This document shows, in pieces, positions 63,675 through 64,000 of a stretch of DNA of 64,000 bases. The position numbers were made by a program, and so were the translations under genes. Source of the DNA: Prochlorococcus sp. AG-402-K04 (GTDB lineage: Bacteria; Cyanobacteriota; Cyanobacteriia; PCC-6307; Cyanobiaceae); NCBI GenBank assembly GCA_003216895.1, contig QCID01000006.1, forward strand, positions 20,578 to 84,577. The letters run 5' to 3'. Below the pieces are notes generated by a model. The model saw only the letters and a program-made list of their open reading frames with translations. It did not search any database and had not been told where the DNA came from. The first letter of the stretch is position 1. Every line of letters begins with the position of its first letter.

Positions 63675-64000
63675 ATGGAAAATTCTAATAAAGAGGTGAA
63701 AGGCAAAGAGAAATTTTTTGAAATAAAAACGTTTCCTGTTCCATTTTATAAAAGCGAAAATAAGGACATTATTTCCGTTTCAACCAAGCCCCTTCATAAA
63801 TTCTCTACGGAGAAATTAATTGATGAAGCAATGAAGCTTCATCAACAAGGAAATATTTCAGAAGCGTCAAAATATTATCAATATTTTATTAATAAAGAAT
63901 TTTGTGATTACAGAGTTTTTTTTAATTATGGAATCATATTGAGGGATATTGGAAATTTACAAGAAGCTGAATTATTTACTCGCAAAGCTATTGAAGTTAA
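63675..64000 (+). CDS. TPR-repeat protein (3' end outside window)
   Basis: ATG 63675, MENSNKEVKGKEKFFEIKTF...; from ~residue 57 tetratricopeptide units appear (LIDEAMKLHQQGNISEASKYYQYFINKE and FNYGIILRDIGNLQEAELFTRKAIEV). The arrangement is like the N-terminus of the TPR-methyltransferase at 38.8 kb, so it may be another such fusion, but the rest is not visible. Confidence 0.8.
   Translation, partial: MENSNKEVKGKEKFFEIKTFPVPFYKSENKDIISVSTKPLHKFSTEKLIDEAMKLHQQGNISEASKYYQYFINKEFCDYRVFFNYGIILRDIGNLQEAELFTRKAIEV

Overview
The window is AT-rich, tightly packed cyanobacterial DNA. The gene set (psbD-psbC, petM, ycf39, ycf4, flavodoxin isiB, IdiA/FutA-type iron-binding protein, very small genomes' style of spacing, many GTG/TTG starts) points to a marine picocyanobacterium, most likely Prochlorococcus (a low-light type is my guess). 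No plasmid or phage replication genes were seen.

Layout. 0.3-12 kb is core chromosome: NADPH-thioredoxin reductase C (NTRC), infA, ycf39, petM, ilvH, ycf4, psbD/psbC, maf, cobQ and a ferredoxin. 12-27.25 kb is a variable island ending exactly at a tRNA-Ser(CGA). Its left part holds small membrane proteins (DUF2752, TM2, PH-SHOCT and two related multi-pass proteins). Its right part, 18.9-27.2 kb, is an array in which one or two small genes (lipoproteins, secreted proteins, small membrane proteins) alternate with copies of a ~100-base direct repeat. Each repeat starts with a copy, exact or degenerate, of the 13-base acceptor end of the tRNA-Ser gene, continues for a nearly constant ~70 bases, and ends in a tandem 12-mer. 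I read these as attachment-site remnants of a site-specific integration system. Three C-terminal scraps of AlpA-like excisionase/regulator genes lie among them, but no recombinase gene is visible.

27.3-32 kb is core again with an iron theme: futA/idiA, a PiuC-type Fe(II) hydroxylase, a small exported protein, a porin and glyQ. 32.4-38 kb is a second variable stretch of small unknown genes, including a compact five-gene run beginning with a phage/plasmid-like coiled-coil protein. 38-45.3 kb has peroxiredoxin Q, a large TPR-methyltransferase, a SemiSWEET-like protein, a PsbF-like protein that lacks the heme-ligand histidine, and flavodoxin. 45.3-63.5 kb is core: two glycosyltransferases and a DMT permease, sppA-aroH, rpmH-rnpA-PH protein-yidC-ycf46-serS-rseP-rpsN-pnp, cysQ, rsmI and tRNA-Arg(TCT). 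The window ends inside a TPR gene.

The main discovery candidate is the tRNA-Ser-anchored array of single-gene units separated by attachment-like repeats. All repeat comparisons and family calls here were made by eye from the sequence; no database search was run.
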